Positions 28,644 to 37,611 of a stretch of 64,000 bases of DNA are shown here, piece after piece (position 1 is the first letter of the stretch; every line of letters starts with the position of its first letter). Source of the DNA: Qipengyuania atrilutea (lineage in GTDB: Bacteria > Pseudomonadota > Alphaproteobacteria > Sphingomonadales > Sphingomonadaceae). Where the stretch lies: positions 551,501-615,500 of the forward strand of contig NZ_JABWGV010000003.1 in NCBI RefSeq assembly GCF_013370205.1, given 5' to 3'. The translations under genes were made by a program, and so were the position numbers. The notes under the pieces were generated by a model. It searched no databases. It had not been told where the DNA came from and saw only the letters and a program-made list of their open reading frames with translations.

Positions 28644-29447
28644 TCAGCGGCCCATGGCACCAGCCGAACGGCGCGACATCTTGCGAAGCCGCCCCGGCAT
28701 CCAGCGGGCGGCAAAGCCAAGCCGCTTGGCGGTCTTGCCGACCCGCGTATGCAGCTTCTCGCCGTGTACGGCATCCCACGCCGCGTCCGCGACTTCGGAA
28801 ACCGGGGTAATTTCCAGACCGGCGTCGCGGACGCGCTGCCGGATATCGTCATTGGCCTTCGCGTTCGGTGAGTGGTCGAGTAGCGGCGTATCGATGAAGC
28901 TCGGCATGATCGAGCGTACCTTAACGTCGAATTCCGCCCATTCGGCATCGAGCGACTCGGTGATGCCGCGCACGCCGAATTTCGTCGCCGAGTAGACCGA
29001 GGCGCCTGACGTTCCATAGATACCGGCGGCGCTAGCGGTAATCAGCATCGAGCTGCCCGGCGCACTCTTCAGCAAGTAGGGCAGGGCGGCCTGCGCTCCG
29101 AACAGCACGCCTTTCAGGTTCACGTCGAGACAGCGCTCGATTTCCTCGACGCTGTTCTCGCTAAGCGAACCGCCGAGCGGTACGCCCGCATTGTTCGCAA
29201 ATACGTCGAGCCTGCCGCTGGAAACTTTGGTAAAGGCGGCGAGCGCCTCGTCCCATGCCGCCCGGTCGCGAACGTCGAACTTATGGGTGAAGCTTTGCCC
29301 ACCCAGAGCACCGGCAGTTTCGGCCATTCCGGCGGCATCGACATCGCCGAGGCCAACAAACCAGCCTTCGCGTGCGAATCGCTGGGCAATCGCGCGGCCG
29401 ATGCCGGATGCTCCGCCGGTTATGAATATGGATTTCTGGTTCGACAT
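28644..29447 (-). CDS. Short-chain dehydrogenase/reductase
   Basis: A classical SDR oxidoreductase of 267 residues. The NAD(P)-binding loop is TGGASGIGRAIA, the NNAG motif appears as ANNAGV, the catalytic Ser lies in ITASAAGIYG and the catalytic pair in YSATKF. An Asp follows the second strand (GLGDVDAAG), favouring NAD(H) over NADP(H). Substrate unknown. The ATG at 29447 is used; the frame is open upstream but the added residues do not fit. A cationic extension of about 25 residues ends the protein (RWMPGRLRKMSRRSAGAMGR). It converges with phhB without any gap and is divergent from the nucleoside transporter. Confidence 0.9.
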   Translation of the reverse strand: MSNQKSIFITGGASGIGRAIAQRFAREGWFVGLGDVDAAGMAETAGALGGQSFTHKFDVRDRAAWDEALAAFTKVSSGRLDVFANNAGVPLGGSLSENSVEEIERCLDVNLKGVLFGAQAALPYLLKSAPGSSMLITASAAGIYGTSGASVYSATKFGVRGITESLDAEWAEFDVKVRSIMPSFIDTPLLDHSPNAKANDDIRQRVRDAGLEITPVSEVADAAWDAVHGEKLHTRVGKTAKRLGFAARWMPGRLRKMSRRSAGAMGR

Positions 29448-29617
29448 AGCCGCTCTCCCGCTTTTCTTTTGATGGCCGCCTACAACGAAAAAGGCGCCTT
29501 GGAAAAGGAAACTGCGAATGGCTCCCATGGAGGGGTGCAATCGCGTTTGACTAGGCGCCGCGCTTTCGCACATAGGCTTGCGCGGGGGCTGCGTGGCAGC
29601 CGTGCGAGGGAAACATT

Positions 29618-30931
29618 TTGGCTCCGATCCTCATCAATTTCGTCGGCATTGCCGTCATCCTGTTGATCGCGTTCCTGCTGTCTACGGGCAAGAAGCGGAT
29701 ACGGCCGCGGATCGTCCTGTCCGCTTTCGCGCTGCAGGCGGTACTCGCTTTCATCGTACTCAGGACCCCGTGGGGTGTCGCCGGCATCGGCGCCCTGTCA
29801 GATGGAGTGGCGGCGCTTCTGTCCTATGCCGATGCCGGTACGGCATTCCTGTTCGGAGCAGACAACCCCCTCGCGAATACCTTCGCTCTCGGTGCATTGC
29901 CCGTCATCATCTTTTTCGCATCGCTCGTATCCATTCTCTACTACCTGCGCATCATGCAGCGCATCGTGCGCTGGGTCGGCGGAGCGATCGGCTGGGTAAC
30001 CGGCGTCAGCAAGGTCGAGGCGCTTGGCGCTGCGGCCAACATCTTCGTGGGACAGTCGGAAAGTCCGCTGGTCGTCAGGCCGTATCTTGCCGGCCTGTCC
30101 CCCTCGCGCCTGTTCACCCTGATGAGCGTCGGCATGGCGGGCGTGGCAGGCACCATCTTGGCTGCATATGCGGGGCTTCTCGGCAGCGAATATCTACCGT
30201 TCCTACTCGCAGCGGCGTTCATGTCGGCGCCTGGCGGCATCCTGATGGCGAAGATCATCATGCCCGACGATGACGAACCCTCGGCCGCCGCTGAAGGCAA
30301 GATCGCGCTTCCCGACACGCGGGTCAGCGCCGAAGGGCCGGCCGCAATTACCGAAAGCGGGCGCGCGCACGAAGTCGAGATGGCAGAAAGCTTCGAAGAT
30401 GGGCAGAAGCCTGCCAACGTGATCGAAGCGGCCGCGCAAGGCGCACAGACCGGCGTCAAGCTGGCAGTGGCCGTGGGGGCAATGGTACTTGCATTCGTTG
30501 CCTTGGTCGCGCTTGCCAACGGGCTTCTGGGCGCAGTCGGCGGCCTGTTCGGCTACGAGCAATTGTCGTTCCAGATGGTTCTCGGTTGGATCTTCGCGCC
30601 GGTAATGGTCCTGCTGGGGATCGACTGGCAGCAGGCGCAGGTCGCAGGCGGGCTGTTCGGCACGAAGATCGTGCTTAACGAATTCGTCGCTTTCATCGAA
30701 TTGGGGCAGCTCGATGCTACGGTTCTCGATGACCGGACACGTGCCATCGTCACCTTTGCTTTGTGCGGCTTTGCCAATTTCAGCTCCATTGCCATCCAGC
30801 TCGCAGTTACCGGCGGGCTCGCACCTAACCAGCGTCCCGTCATCGCCCGGCTCGGTCTGCGCGCGCTTGCAGCCGGCTCGCTCGCCAATTTGATGAGCGC
30901 CGCGCTGGCAGGATTGTTCCTACCCTATTAA
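29618..30931 (+). CDS. Concentrative nucleoside transporter (NupC/CNT family)
   Basis: Inner-membrane protein of 437 residues that imports nucleosides with protons or sodium. The CNT core is clear: the GQSESPLVVRPYL helix-hairpin region and, near the C-terminus, NEFVAFIEL and CGFANFSSIAIQ, all part of the nucleoside site. A hydrophilic loop of about 60 residues between the halves is normal. The start is a TTG at 29618 with GAGGG about 8 bases upstream. The oxygenase gene follows 11 bases after the stop, suggesting cotranscription, although no shared pathway is evident. Confidence 0.9.
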   Translation: MAPILINFVGIAVILLIAFLLSTGKKRIRPRIVLSAFALQAVLAFIVLRTPWGVAGIGALSDGVAALLSYADAGTAFLFGADNPLANTFALGALPVIIFFASLVSILYYLRIMQRIVRWVGGAIGWVTGVSKVEALGAAANIFVGQSESPLVVRPYLAGLSPSRLFTLMSVGMAGVAGTILAAYAGLLGSEYLPFLLAAAFMSAPGGILMAKIIMPDDDEPSAAAEGKIALPDTRVSAEGPAAITESGRAHEVEMAESFEDGQKPANVIEAAAQGAQTGVKLAVAVGAMVLAFVALVALANGLLGAVGGLFGYEQLSFQMVLGWIFAPVMVLLGIDWQQAQVAGGLFGTKIVLNEFVAFIELGQLDATVLDDRTRAIVTFALCGFANFSSIAIQLAVTGGLAPNQRPVIARLGLRALAAGSLANLMSAALAGLFLPY

Positions 30932-30942
30932 AGCATCCGACC

Positions 30943-31872
30943 ATGTCCAAGATCGCATCCGTATCGCTCGCCCGTCCGCTCCCTGAAGTCTCAGGAGAAC
31001 TCGGCCGTAGTTTCGCCGAATACGGCTTTGCCATTGTCCGCGATCACGGCATCCCTGCCGAATTGATCTCGCGCGCGGAACAGCTGACGCGCGCCTTCTT
31101 CGCATTGCCGGACGAAACGAAGCGCGCCTACCGGATCGAGGGCGGGGGCGGCGCGCGCGGATACACTCCGTTCGGCACCGAGAAGGCGAAGGACGCGAAC
31201 GTTCACGACCTCAAGGAATTCTGGCACGTCGGCCGTGATCTGCCGGAAGGCCATCCGCTGTCCGAATACATGGCGCCGAATATCTGGCCAAGCGAAATGC
31301 CCGAGTTTCGCGATACGTTTGAAAAACTTTATGCGGCGTTCGACGAGGCCGGTCGGCGCGTTCTGCAAGCTATCGCGCTGCATCTGGATTTGCCGCAGCA
31401 TTTCTTCGACGAGACTGTGGAGGACGGTAATTCGGTCATGCGGCTGCTGCATTATCCGCCGCTCGCTCCCGAAGATGCCGACGGCGCGATCAGGGCCGCG
31501 GCGCATGGCGACATCAATACCATTACCCTTCTGCTCGGAGCGGAGGAAGCGGGGCTGGAACTTCTCACGCAAAGCGACGAGTGGCTCGCGGTGAACCCGC
31601 CCGAGGGGGCATTGGTGGTCAACATCGGAGACATGTTAGAGCGGCTTACGAACGGACATCTACGTTCGACCAAGCACCGTGTGGTAAATCCCGAGGGGGC
31701 AGCGGCGCACCGCGCACGCTATTCGATGCCCTTCTTTTTGCACTTCCGCCCCGATTACGTAATCGAGACGCTGCCGTCATGCATCGACCCGTCTGCTCCG
31801 GAAGATCATCCCGAACCGATCAGCGCGCACGACTTCCTGATGCAGCGCCTGCGCGAGATCAATCTGGTCTGA
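30943..31872 (+). CDS. Isopenicillin N synthase-like 2-oxoglutarate/Fe(II) oxygenase
   Basis: A non-heme iron oxygenase of 309 residues. The double-stranded beta-helix motif is complete: His and Asp in AAHGDINTITLL, the distal His in STKHRVVNP, and Arg/Ser of RYSMPFF for the co-substrate. The DIOX_N domain at the start includes FAEYGFAIVRDHGI and FFALPDETKRAY. In this family the substrates range from flavonoids to gibberellins and small acids, so the reaction cannot be set. It follows the nucleoside transporter by 11 bases. Downstream lies the gap before the TonB receptor, with no shared operon evident. Confidence 0.9.
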   Translation: MSKIASVSLARPLPEVSGELGRSFAEYGFAIVRDHGIPAELISRAEQLTRAFFALPDETKRAYRIEGGGGARGYTPFGTEKAKDANVHDLKEFWHVGRDLPEGHPLSEYMAPNIWPSEMPEFRDTFEKLYAAFDEAGRRVLQAIALHLDLPQHFFDETVEDGNSVMRLLHYPPLAPEDADGAIRAAAHGDINTITLLLGAEEAGLELLTQSDEWLAVNPPEGALVVNIGDMLERLTNGHLRSTKHRVVNPEGAAAHRARYSMPFFLHFRPDYVIETLPSCIDPSAPEDHPEPISAHDFLMQRLREINLV

Positions 31873-32150
31873 CCCGATTCGCCGTTTTCGCTGCATTGCA
31901 GCAAGGCGGCGGCCTGTGGATAAAGAAAACGCTGCAATGCGGCATTTTGGCCACAGCTAAAATGTCTGTTTTTCAGTAACTTGGGTTTGGCCAACACTGC
32001 GTTCCGTGACTGCTGTGCCAATTGCGTAATGATGTCACGAAGGGGTAATAATCGGACCGCTTAGGCGCAGTCGATCCGCTAGTGAAAGCGGACCTGCCGA
32101 ATGACGGCACTGATCAAATTATTTCTGAACAAAGGTCATAGGGGTTCTCG
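31873..32150. promoter_or_regulatory. 278-base gap ahead of the TonB receptor
   Basis: Two related near-palindromes, GCTGCATTGCAGC at 31890-31902 and GCTGCAATGCGGC at 31931-31943, lie 41 bases apart, about four helical turns, which suits a dimeric regulator binding the same face. A possible sigma-70 promoter is TTGCGT at 32022-32027 with TAATAA at 32046-32051 (18-base spacing), leaving a leader of about 95 bases before the receptor ATG. No Fur-type box is visible. No gene is seen in the gap. Confidence 0.4.
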
Positions 32151-35100
32151 ATGAAACTCAAATATCTGCTGGCTGCATCCATTGCCAGCCTTTCCGCCGG
32201 CGCCACTTTCGTCGCCACTCCGGCTGCCGCACAGCAGATCACCTCGGGTGTGCAGGGCTTCGTGACCGACGAAGCGGGAACGGCGCTTTCGGGCGCGCAG
32301 GTCGTCGTCACCGACACCCGCACCGGTACCAGCCGCACTCTGACCGCGGGCGACGACGGTTCGTTCCGCGTCGATAGCCTCGTCACGGGCGGACCCTACA
32401 CGATCACCGCCACCGCGCCTGGCTATGAGGGCCAGTCGATCGAAGACGTCTTCATTAACCTGCAGGGCAACGCCCAGCTGACCTTCTCGCTGTCGAGTGC
32501 CGCTACTGCCGGTGCCGAAGATGTCATCGTCGTGACCGGCGCGCGTGTGCAGCTCAGCCAGCGTGCGATCGGTCCGGGCCAGTCATTCGGCGAAGAAACC
32601 ATCGAAGCCTTCCCCTCGATCAGCCGCGACATCCGCGACATCATCCGCATCGACCCACGCGTCAGCCTAGACCGTTCCAACGAAGTCGATCGCGTTTCAT
32701 GCCTTGGCGGCAACGATCGCACCAACGCCTTCACCGTCGACGGCATTGCCCAGTCCGACTTGTTCGGCCTGAACGGAACGCCTTTCGCCAGCCGTAACTC
32801 GCTGCCGCTTCCTTATGATGCGATCCGCGAGACGTCCGTCGAGTTCGCCCCCTTCGACGTTCAGTACGGTCAGTTCACCGGCTGTGCCATCAACGTCGTG
32901 ACCAAGTCGGGCCAGAACGAATTCCACGGTTCGGCATTCTTCACCTACGCCGACGACAGTCTGCAGGGGGACAGCATCGAGGGCACCGATTTCGCCGGTG
33001 CGCCGTATGAAGAGAAGCGCTGGGGCGCTACGCTCAGCGGTCCGATCATTCCCGACCGACTGTTCTTCTTCGTCGGTTACGAAGAAACCGATCTAGGCGA
33101 CAGCCAGTTGACCGGCCTGCCGGGTCAGGGCTTTGCCAACGAGGTGGATTTCGTCACCGAGGCGCAGTTCAATCGTTTCTCCGACATCCTCAGCAGCGTC
33201 TACGGCTTCGACAGCGGTGGCCAGGCAACGTCGCTTGCCGAGAACAGCCAGCGCTACTTCGGCCGCATCGATGCGTATATTACCGAAGATCACCGTCTTG
33301 AGGCGACCTATCAGCGCCTTGAGGAAGTCAATGTCGAGGAAGACGATTTCTCGCTGACCAGCCGCGTATTCACCGGGCTCAACAGCTTCGAAGAAGAAGG
33401 CACCACCAGCGATTACTACTCGCTGCGCCTCTATTCCGACTGGACGGACACCATCACTACCGAAATCCGCGCCAGCCGCGCCGAAGTCGGGGACGTCCAA
33501 GGGCCAGTTGGCGGCGGCGAAGCCCAGAGCGACATGCCGATGCCGCGCTTCGTGGTCGGCGTCAGCAATAACGGCAATAACGGCTCGATCGTGGCAGGCC
33601 CTGGCTTCTCGCGTACGTCCAACGACCTTCAGACGACGGTTACTCAGCTGAAAGCGCTCGCTCGCATCAATGCCGACGAACACACGATCACCATCGGCGG
33701 CGAGTTCAACGAACTCGACGTGTTCAACCTGTTCGCTCAAAACTCGACCGGTACGCTGACCTTCACCAATCTTGATGATTTCGCCAACGGCTTGCTGTCG
33801 GGCGGTACCGACACCTTCCCCGACGGCGACGCGATCGTCGCGGGCGAATCCGCCGGCGCTTACGGCAATTTCACCGCTTCTGGAGACATCAACGATGCTG
33901 CGGCGAGCTGGAAACGCCGTACCTGGACGATGTACGCGCAGGACGAGTGGCAAGCGACCGAGCAACTCGGGGTCGTCGCCGGTCTGCGCGCTGAATGGCT
34001 GTCGGGCGATGCTCCGGAAGCGAATCCCGCCTTCTTCAATCGCTACGGCTTCACCAACGCCAATGGGTTCGGCAAGATCGATCCGGTCTTGCTGCCGCGC
34101 CTGGGCGTGACCTACGACGTCTTCAACGACGGGTTCCTTCGCAACACCCAGATCAAGGGCGGCATCGGCCGGTTTACCGGCGGTGATCCGGCGGTGTATT
34201 TTTCGAACGCATTTTCGAACAATGGGTTCGCGGTGGGCTTTGGACAGACCGGACGCAACGGCTGTTTCGTTGACACCCGGGCCGACGTGACTGATGGAAA
34301 TAACTTCACCGGCGTTCCGGCTTGCGTCGTCAGTAACGCTGCAGCGCAATCCGCACGCGGTTTAGCGGACACGCAGTCGACCGATCCGAGCTTCGAGCAG
34401 CCGACCGTGTGGCGCGCCAATCTCGGTCTCGCGACCGAATTCGGTACGGCCAACGGTTTCTTCGCGGATTGGCGCCTTAACCTCGACTTCATCTACAGCC
34501 GGTTCCAGAACCCGGTGGACTTCGTCGACCTCTCGCAGGTTGTCGATACCCGCCTTGGCTTGAACGGTTTCAGTGTCGATGGGCGTCCGATCTATCGCGC
34601 GATCGATCCGACTGCCGACGGGTGTAATGCTACTCTGCTCGATCAGGGAGGCCGCCCGCCGCAATATGCGAACGTGACCGCTGCGTGCTTCAGCACCAGT
34701 CGCGACGATGAAATTCAGCTTACCAATGGCGAGGATTTCGAAAGCAAGATCGCATCGGTCGTGTTGAGCAAGAATTGGAAACGTGGCCTGTTCACAGAAC
34801 TGGGCGGCGTCAACTTCAACATCGGATATGCTTACACCGACGCTGAGAACAACCGCTACTCGAACAGCTCCACCGCGACATCGAGCTTCGATATCGTGGC
34901 GGCCGCTGATCGTCAGCAGGTCGATGTCGCAACCGGCGAATTTGAGAACCGCCACAATATCTCGGCAGCGCTCAATTTCCGCGAAGCTTTCTTCGGCGAT
35001 TACGACACGAGCTTCGGCTTCGTGTTCCGGGCGAGTTCGGGTCGTCCGTACTCGATCGTGTTCCAGAACGCGTCGAGCGCGGTATTCAACGACAGCGCCA

Positions 35101-35591
35101 GCGGTAACTTCAACTCGCTGCTGTATGTTCCCACCGGCCCCAACGATCCGAATGTCGTTTTCTCGGACACTGCCTTCGCCAATGCGGTCGATCAGTTCGT
35201 CTCGGCGAACGACTGCCTGAACGATTTTCGCGGTCAGACGGTGGAGCGTAACAGCTGCCGCAACGAGTGGTATTACGACCTCGACCTGCGGTTCGGCCAG
35301 GAGATCCCCGGTCCGATGAGTGCATTTGGTCTGCGCGACGACAACCTGCGTTTGTTCGTAGACTTCGACAACTTCCTGAATCTGCTTGATAGCGGTGCGA
35401 ATGTCCGCCGTTCGTATAGCTATTCCGAAGCGCTGGTTCGCGGAAATATCGATGACCAGGGTCGCTACGTCTACACGCCGGGTGGTGGTGTATACGATGA
35501 GGAGACCGGCACGGTGGGTCTGCGCGATGAGTTTATCGGTGTTTCGTCCTCGCTGTGGAAAATCCAACTCGGAGTGAGCTACGAATTCTAA
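32151..35591 (+). CDS. Oar-like TonB-dependent receptor, 1146 aa
   Basis: A large outer-membrane receptor. A signal peptide ends near AAA (residue 26). A carboxypeptidase-regulatory-like (CNA-B type) domain follows at about residues 32-110 (GVQGFVTDEAGTALSGAQV), then a plug domain (residues about 130-260, with FTVDGIAQSDLFG and NVVTKSGQNEFHG) and a 22-strand barrel ending in SYEF with terminal Phe. This architecture and length match the OmpA-related Oar group rather than siderophore receptors. Cysteines occur in RVSCLGGN and FTGCAIN of the plug. Oar of Myxococcus is reported to be needed for export of the protease PopC, so protein export is a possibility, alongside nutrient uptake. The TonB-like gene follows after a terminator. 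Confidence 0.9.
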   Translation: MKLKYLLAASIASLSAGATFVATPAAAQQITSGVQGFVTDEAGTALSGAQVVVTDTRTGTSRTLTAGDDGSFRVDSLVTGGPYTITATAPGYEGQSIEDVFINLQGNAQLTFSLSSAATAGAEDVIVVTGARVQLSQRAIGPGQSFGEETIEAFPSISRDIRDIIRIDPRVSLDRSNEVDRVSCLGGNDRTNAFTVDGIAQSDLFGLNGTPFASRNSLPLPYDAIRETSVEFAPFDVQYGQFTGCAINVVTKSGQNEFHGSAFFTYADDSLQGDSIEGTDFAGAPYEEKRWGATLSGPIIPDRLFFFVGYEETDLGDSQLTGLPGQGFANEVDFVTEAQFNRFSDILSSVYGFDSGGQATSLAENSQRYFGRIDAYITEDHRLEATYQRLEEVNVEEDDFSLTSRVFTGLNSFEEEGTTSDYYSLRLYSDWTDTITTEIRASRAEVGDVQGPVGGGEAQSDMPMPRFVVGVSNNGNNGSIVAGPGFSRTSNDLQTTVTQLKALARINADEHTITIGGEFNELDVFNLFAQNSTGTLTFTNLDDFANGLLSGGTDTFPDGDAIVAGESAGAYGNFTASGDINDAAASWKRRTWTMYAQDEWQATEQLGVVAGLRAEWLSGDAPEANPAFFNRYGFTNANGFGKIDPVLLPRLGVTYDVFNDGFLRNTQIKGGIGRFTGGDPAVYFSNAFSNNGFAVGFGQTGRNGCFVDTRADVTDGNNFTGVPACVVSNAAAQSARGLADTQSTDPSFEQPTVWRANLGLATEFGTANGFFADWRLNLDFIYSRFQNPVDFVDLSQVVDTRLGLNGFSVDGRPIYRAIDPTADGCNATLLDQGGRPPQYANVTAACFSTSRDDEIQLTNGEDFESKIASVVLSKNWKRGLFTELGGVNFNIGYAYTDAENNRYSNSSTATSSFDIVAAADRQQVDVATGEFENRHNISAALNFREAFFGDYDTSFGFVFRASSGRPYSIVFQNASSAVFNDSASGNFNSLLYVPTGPNDPNVVFSDTAFANAVDQFVSANDCLNDFRGQTVERNSCRNEWYYDLDLRFGQEIPGPMSAFGLRDDNLRLFVDFDNFLNLLDSGANVRRSYSYSEALVRGNIDDQGRYVYTPGGGVYDEETGTVGLRDEFIGVSSSLWKIQLGVSYEF

Positions 35592-35618
35592 TTTGCCGCT
35601 TACGACGTGCAGGAACAT

Positions 35619-35653
35619 TAAAGCGGCGGTCCCTTCGGGGGCCGCCGTTTCGC
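35619..35653 (+). terminator. Terminator after the TonB receptor
   Basis: The hairpin pairs CGGCGGTCCC with GGGGCCGCCG around a TTCG loop, followed by only TTTCGCTGT, so the T-tract is weak. It sits 28 bases after the receptor stop. It separates the receptor from the TonB-like gene, which then would have its own promoter or depend on read-through. Confidence 0.7.
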
Positions 35654-35708
35654 TGTAGTGCCTGCGCCTTCGCGGAACGTCGCCGGGCGGCAGCGCGTTT
35701 GCTCTAAC

Positions 35709-36455
35709 GTGTCGGCAGACTCTACCCGCTTCAGTTCCACCCGTCGCAAGCCGAACCCTTGGGTAATCGCGGTCGTCGCGATCGTTCACTTGGGTTTGTT
35801 CTACGGTTTCGTCCGTGCCCTTGCGCCCGGTGCTGTGCAATCGATCGAGCGCTCGGTCGTCTCCACTTTCACCGTTACCGTCACCGCTCCGGAAGACCCG
35901 CCGCCGCCGCCTCCAGCACCGGAGCCGCAACCGGACGAAGGTGCGCAAGGCGATCCCGGCCGGGAGGCAGTGCCCCAGCTGGTGACTGCGCCGAGCCCCG
36001 CTATTCAGCTACGCGAAGACGAGCCGTTGCCGCGCGCGTCTTCGACCGGGACCGCGTCTACATCCGGCGCGACCGATCGCGGCACGGGGACCGGTGCGGC
36101 GGGCGAGGGCACCGGGACGGGAGCCGGACGGGCCGGATCGGGCCTGGGAGGCGTCGCCGTTACCAAGCCGCAGAAGATCGCCGGCGACATATCCTCGGCC
36201 GCCGACTACCCGACGCCGCCCGGCGGGCGCAAGATCAGGCGCGGCCAGTCGGTCGATATCGCAATGACGGTCGGTGTGGACGGGCGGGCTTCGAATTGCC
36301 GCATCCTGAGCCCGAGCCCCGACCCAGAGGCTGACCGTATCACCTGCGAACTCGCCGTAGAGCGCTTCCGTTTCCTGCCCGCGCGCGATGCAAACGGCGA
36401 TCCCGTGCCGGCCACCTATGCCTGGCGGCAGCGGTGGGGCGTCAATCTCAGGTAG
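35709..36455 (+). CDS. TonB-like energy transducer, 248 aa
   Basis: An inner-membrane protein with one N-terminal helix (PWVIAVVAIVHLGLFYGF), a proline-rich periplasmic spacer (PPPPPPAPEPQPDEG), a glycine-rich low-complexity stretch (TGTGAAGEGTGTGAGRAG) and a C-terminal TonB domain of about 80 residues ending in FRFLPARDANGDPVPATYAW. Two Cys (NCRILS and ITCELAV) could form a disulfide in the domain. The start is ambiguous: GTG at 35709 or GTG at 35658. I prefer 35709 because the farther one lies right beside the terminator hairpin and neither has a good Shine-Dalgarno. It probably energises the receptor immediately upstream. Confidence 0.8.
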   Translation: MSADSTRFSSTRRKPNPWVIAVVAIVHLGLFYGFVRALAPGAVQSIERSVVSTFTVTVTAPEDPPPPPPAPEPQPDEGAQGDPGREAVPQLVTAPSPAIQLREDEPLPRASSTGTASTSGATDRGTGTGAAGEGTGTGAGRAGSGLGGVAVTKPQKIAGDISSAADYPTPPGGRKIRRGQSVDIAMTVGVDGRASNCRILSPSPDPEADRITCELAVERFRFLPARDANGDPVPATYAWRQRWGVNLR

Positions 36456-36546
36456 CGCGTATGGACGGTAGCGCTTCGACTACTTGCAAGTTAAAGCGTC
36501 GCTGCGAACTGATGAAACCCTGTCAGAGCCGAGGAAAAGTTAAGCC

Positions 36547-37593
36547 ATGTCGCGCATTTATCCGATAATTCTGTGCGGCGGCGGCGGCACGCGGCTTTGG
36601 CCTCGTAGCAGGCGAGTGCGCCCTAAACCGTTTCTGAAATTGCTCGGCGATCGTACCCTGTTTCAGCAGACGCTCGACCGAACGGGCAGTGGTGCCGGAG
36701 ATTATGCGGAACCTCTGATCGTTGCCGGAGCGGCGCATGTGGACTTCATCGAAGAGCAGGCCTCTGCGGACGCGCACATCATCGTCGAACCGGCGGCGCG
36801 GAATACCGCTCCGGCGATTGCTCTGGCAGCCCATCGATTGCCGGCCGACGCAGTCATGCTAGTGTGTCCAAGCGATCATCATATTGCGGATACTCGGGAA
36901 TTCGAGCGCGGGGTCGCCCGTGCAGCCGCGCTTGCCGGGGACGAGTGGCTGGTTTCGTTCGGCATTGCGCCTACTCGTCCGGAAACCGGCTACGGTTATA
37001 TCCGGACTGGCGAACCCGCAGGTGAAGGCCACCGGGTCGCGCAGTTTGTAGAAAAGCCGGACGCCAAGCGCGCAGCCGAGTTTCTGGCTGACGGCGGGTA
37101 CGTCTGGAACGGCGGAATCTTCGCCTTCAAGGCGGGGCGCTTTCTGGATGAACTGGAACGCCACCGGCCGGAAATGGCGCATCTCGTCAAAGACGCTGCG
37201 CAGCTAGGTAAGGACGACGGACGTGTCTTTCACCCTGCGAGCGAACCCTTCTCTCGCATCGAGGGAGAATCGGTTGATTATGCGGTAATGGAAAATACCG
37301 ACCGTGCGGCGGTGGTCTCGGCGGACATGGGCTGGTCCGATATCGGCAACTGGGACGCTCTCTTCGAAGCACGCCTGAACGATGACAGTGCGGCGGACGA
37401 AAACGGAAATCTTTCGCGCGGTGTGGTCGACCTGAGCGGTTGCCGAGGCGTGATGGTCGAAACCGACGGTCCGCGCGTATCGGTCGTCGGCGTATCCGAC
37501 CTCGTCATTGTCGTGGACGGCGACGACATTCTCGTCACCACCCGCGAAGGGGCGCAGGATGTCGGAACTTTGCCGGGGGCCAAACAGCAGTAA
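36547..37593 (+). CDS. manC: Mannose-1-phosphate guanylyltransferase, single-domain
   Basis: Makes GDP-mannose from mannose-1-phosphate and GTP, feeding surface polysaccharide synthesis. It has 348 residues. The pyrophosphorylase signature GGGGTRLWPRSR is followed by KPFLKL, and the sugar-binding VEKPDAKRA is present. It lacks the fused phosphomannose isomerase domain of longer ManC/AlgA proteins. The ATG at 36547 has GAGGAAAA upstream. Product use may be by the polysaccharide genes at 59-64 kb, but they are far away. It converges with bphP. Confidence 0.92.
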   Translation: MSRIYPIILCGGGGTRLWPRSRRVRPKPFLKLLGDRTLFQQTLDRTGSGAGDYAEPLIVAGAAHVDFIEEQASADAHIIVEPAARNTAPAIALAAHRLPADAVMLVCPSDHHIADTREFERGVARAAALAGDEWLVSFGIAPTRPETGYGYIRTGEPAGEGHRVAQFVEKPDAKRAAEFLADGGYVWNGGIFAFKAGRFLDELERHRPEMAHLVKDAAQLGKDDGRVFHPASEPFSRIEGESVDYAVMENTDRAAVVSADMGWSDIGNWDALFEARLNDDSAADENGNLSRGVVDLSGCRGVMVETDGPRVSVVGVSDLVIVVDGDDILVTTREGAQDVGTLPGAKQQ

Positions 37594-37611
37594 AGTCTGC
37601 GCGACCCAGCG

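Noticed and set aside
35658-35708. GTG at 35658 as start of the TonB-like protein
   Set aside because: It directly follows the receptor terminator and has no ribosome site; the shorter start keeps the usual N-terminus.
34362-35948. 528-codon open frame on the minus strand across the TonB receptor
   Set aside because: Antisense shadow of the receptor and the start of the TonB-like gene; no signature.
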